DNA from: Lutibaculum sp963816555
GTDB lineage: Bacteria; Pseudomonadota; Alphaproteobacteria; Rhizobiales; Tepidamorphaceae
Assembly: GCA_963816555.1 (NCBI GenBank)
Contig: CAWFLD010000011.1
Span: 310,001-374,000 of the forward strand
Length of the DNA: 64,000 bases
Direction of reading: 5' to 3'
Shown here: one piece after another, positions 62,128-64,000 of the stretch
Layout of the letters: every line of letters starts with the position of its first letter
Numbering within the stretch: position 1 is the stretch's first letter
Translations under genes and position numbers: made by a program
Notes under the pieces: generated by a model
Databases searched by the model: none
What the model saw: only the letters and a program-made list of their open reading frames with translations
What the model was told of the DNA's origin: nothing

Positions 62128-64000
62128 AGGCCGTACCGGACGCTCCGGCTGTTCGTCTGGAGCAGGTTGCGGTAGCGGGCGAGCGCCCAGAGCGGGAAGA
62201 ACTTCGGGTAGCCGTGGTAGCGGAGGTAGAAGACGCGCGGGAAGCCCGTGCCGCTGTAGTGCTCCTCGCTCCACAGCCCGTCCGGCTCCTGCACCGAGAG
62301 GAGCTAGGCGACGCCGCGCCCCACGGCCGGGCTGTCGGCCTCGCCGGCGGCCATCAGCGCCGAGCAGCGCCCAGGCCGTCTGCGACGGCGTGCTCGGCGC
62401 CGGCTCGTGGCCGTCATGGTCGAGCCTGTAGCTGTCCCCGTCCTCGCCCCAGCCGCCGTCCCCGTTCTGGATCGACACGAGCCAGGCGGCGGCCCTGCGC
62501 ATGGCCGGGGCCTCCGGCTCGAGGCCGGCCGCAGTTCAGCGCGCAGAGCGCCGACCAGGTGCCGTAGATGTAGTTGACGCCCCAGCGGCCGAACCACGAG
62601 CCGTCCGGCCGCTGCGTCCGCATGAGGTAGTCGACGCCCGCCTTCACCGCCGGTGCGTCGCGGTTCTCGCCGAGCTGGGTCAGCATCGACACGCAGCGCG
62701 CCGGTCAGGTCGGGCGACGGCGGGTCGAGCAGCGCGCCGTGGTCGGAGAACGGGATGTTGTTGAGGTACTCGTCGGTGTTGTCGGCGTCGAAGGCCGCCC
62801 AGCCGCCGTCGCGGCTCTGCAGGCCCTCGATCCACTCGCGCGCCCGCTCGATCGACTCCTGGAAGTCGTGCGTCTCGAGCGTGCGCTGGGCGCGGTCCAT
62901 GCCGCTGACGATGACGGCCGTGTCGTCGAGGTCGGGATAATGCGGGTTGGCGTACTGGAAGGCCCAGCCGCCCGGCCGCAGGTGGGGCTTCTGCAGCGCC
63001 CAGTCGCCCACGACCTCGAGCTCCTGCCGGTCCCTGAGCCAGTCGAAGCCCGCGCCCGGCCGCCGCCACGCTCTCCTCGTCGCCCGCCTCGAGCAGGGCG
63101 TGGCAGGCGAGCGCGGTGTCCCAGATCGGCGACAGGCAGGGCTGGCAGTAGGCCTCGTCGTCGCGGACGAGGAGGAGCTTGTCGATGGAGCGGCGGGCGA
63201 CGGCGCGGTCGGGGTCGTCGGCCGGCACGCCGAGCGCGTCGAACATCATCACCGAGTTGACCATCGCCGGGAAGATCGCGCCGAGCCCGTCCTCGCCGTT
63301 CAGGCGCTCCTTGACGAAGGCGACGGCGTCCTCGATCGCCTTCTCGCGCGCCCGCCGCGGGAACATCGGCTCGGCGAGGCGCAGCGCCGCGTCGGCGGTG
63401 TGGAAGAAGTAGAACCACGCGCGGCCCTGGTGCGGCGCCCGCTGCTGCGGCCCGACCTCGCCCGGCGGCACGGTGAACAGCTCGTCGATCCGCACGCCGC
63501 GCGGGTTCCGCGCCTTCGGCTTCTTGCGCCTGCAGCACGAGAAGCGGCACGACGACGGTGCGCGCCCAGTAGGAGATCCGCGACAGGTGGAAGGGGAACC
63601 AGCGCGGCAGGAGCATGATCTCGACCGGCATCTGCGGCACCGCCGTCCACGGCAGGATGCCGTAGAGCGCGAGCAGGATGCGGGTGAAGACGTTCGCGCG
63701 CTCGGCGCCGCCGCGGGCGAGGATCGCCTCGCGGGCGCGGCGCATGTGCGGCGCCTGCGGGTCGTCGCCGATCATCTTCAGCGCGAAATAGGCCTTCACG
63801 CTGGCGCTGACGTTGAGCTCGCCGTCGTGGAAGAGCGGCCAGCCGCCGTGCTCCGCCTGGCGGCGCCTCAGATAGGTGGCGATCTTGCGCTCGAGGTCGA
63901 GGTCGGGCTCCTCGCCCAGGTAGTGCGTGAAGAGCACGTATTCCGCGGGGATCGTCGCGTCGGCCTCGAGCTCGAACACCCAGTGGCCGTCCGCCTGCCG
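62124..64000 (-). CDS. shc: squalene-hopene cyclase, N-terminus beyond the window (five insertions, one in-frame stop)
   Basis: About 623 residues of a roughly 650-residue class II triterpene cyclase. The catalytic acid motif DxDD is in HYPDLDDTAVIVSGM. QW repeats recur (GGWAFQY, GGWAAFDADN, GSWFGRWGVNYIYGTW). The C-terminus is NSRSVRYGL. Extra bases lie near 62358, 62533, 62702, 63054 and 63524, and a TAG (62304-62306) stands where tyrosine is expected in GVAYLLSVQEPDGLW. It cyclises squalene to hopene at the membrane. I treat all disruptions as sequence errors given the conserved remainder. The N-terminal 30 or so residues lie beyond 64000. Confidence 0.92.

Noticed and set aside
62304..62306. 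TAG in shc as a pyrrolysine codon
   Set aside because: No pyl genes are visible, bacterial pyrrolysine use is rare, and tyrosine is expected here; substitution error is simpler.
1..64000. CRISPR arrays, prophage, insertion sequences, integrons, toxin-antitoxin or defence genes
   Set aside because: No regularly spaced repeats, transposase, integrase or phage structural genes were found on either strand.

Overview
The window is about 70% GC and reads as chromosome from an alphaproteobacterium, most likely of the Hyphomicrobiales (Rhizobiales). The indications are a Paracoccus/Starkeya-type sox cluster, a FixL-like sensor, Cox11, ClpS, hopanoid genes beside dxs and ispH, and GntR-controlled sugar-acid operons. 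I see no prophage, insertion sequence, CRISPR array or rRNA. No stretch longer than 300 bases lacks a gene or a described element.

Layout. (1) 1-499: end of a PQQ-type sugar dehydrogenase and a small cytochrome c. (2) 538-12326: sulfur oxidation. It holds a YeeE/SoxT transporter, the persulfide-sensing repressor SoxR, the thioredoxin/CcdA maintenance genes soxS-soxV-soxW, soxXYZAB, soxCD and a sulfide dehydrogenase flavoprotein (fccB/soxF). (3) 12507-19425: a heme-PAS FixL-like kinase with a receiver-only regulator, an NfeD protease plus SPFH protein pair, galM, a PCuAC-like protein divergent from cox11, and clpS. (4) 19591-37815: sugar-acid catabolism. A forward operon encodes an IlvD/Edd dehydratase, an SDR, two beta-hydroxyacid dehydrogenases and a GntR regulator. 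A reverse block encodes a second GntR regulator, denD-otnK-otnC-otnI, a complete sugar ABC transporter, ltnD and an SDR. A TPP enzyme stands divergent from the second regulator. (5) 38054-40698: SRPBCC protein, zinc alcohol dehydrogenase and SDR, closed by a clear terminator. (6) 40785-44659: ppk2 and copper homeostasis (copA, CsoR/RcnR-family regulator, copZ). (7) 44895-56369: a complete selenocysteine island. It has a SelD fused to an FAD oxidoreductase, a formate dehydrogenase with an in-frame UGA followed by a SECIS hairpin, an iron-sulfur subunit, an NrfD-like membrane subunit, two small unknown proteins, tRNA-Sec(UCA), selB and selA. (8) 57262-64000: isoprenoid and hopanoid genes dxs, ispH, hpnH, hpnG and shc (truncated by the window end).

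How the genes work together. The cell appears able to draw electrons from thiosulfate and sulfide (Sox, FccB) and from formate (Sec-FDH), with persulfide, oxygen and copper sensing nearby. C4 sugar acids (D-erythronate, L-threonate) are imported by the ABC transporter, oxidised by DenD or LtnD, and converted by OtnI, OtnK and OtnC to dihydroxyacetone phosphate. Dxs and IspH make the precursors that Shc turns into hopene, which HpnH and HpnG extend.

Sequence quality matters. About 38 apparent single-base insertions break otherwise conserved genes: 13 in the first 57 kb and roughly 25 in the last 5 kb. Removing one base each time restores a full-length family member. Because ispH, normally essential, is among those hit, I read these as sequence errors rather than gene decay.
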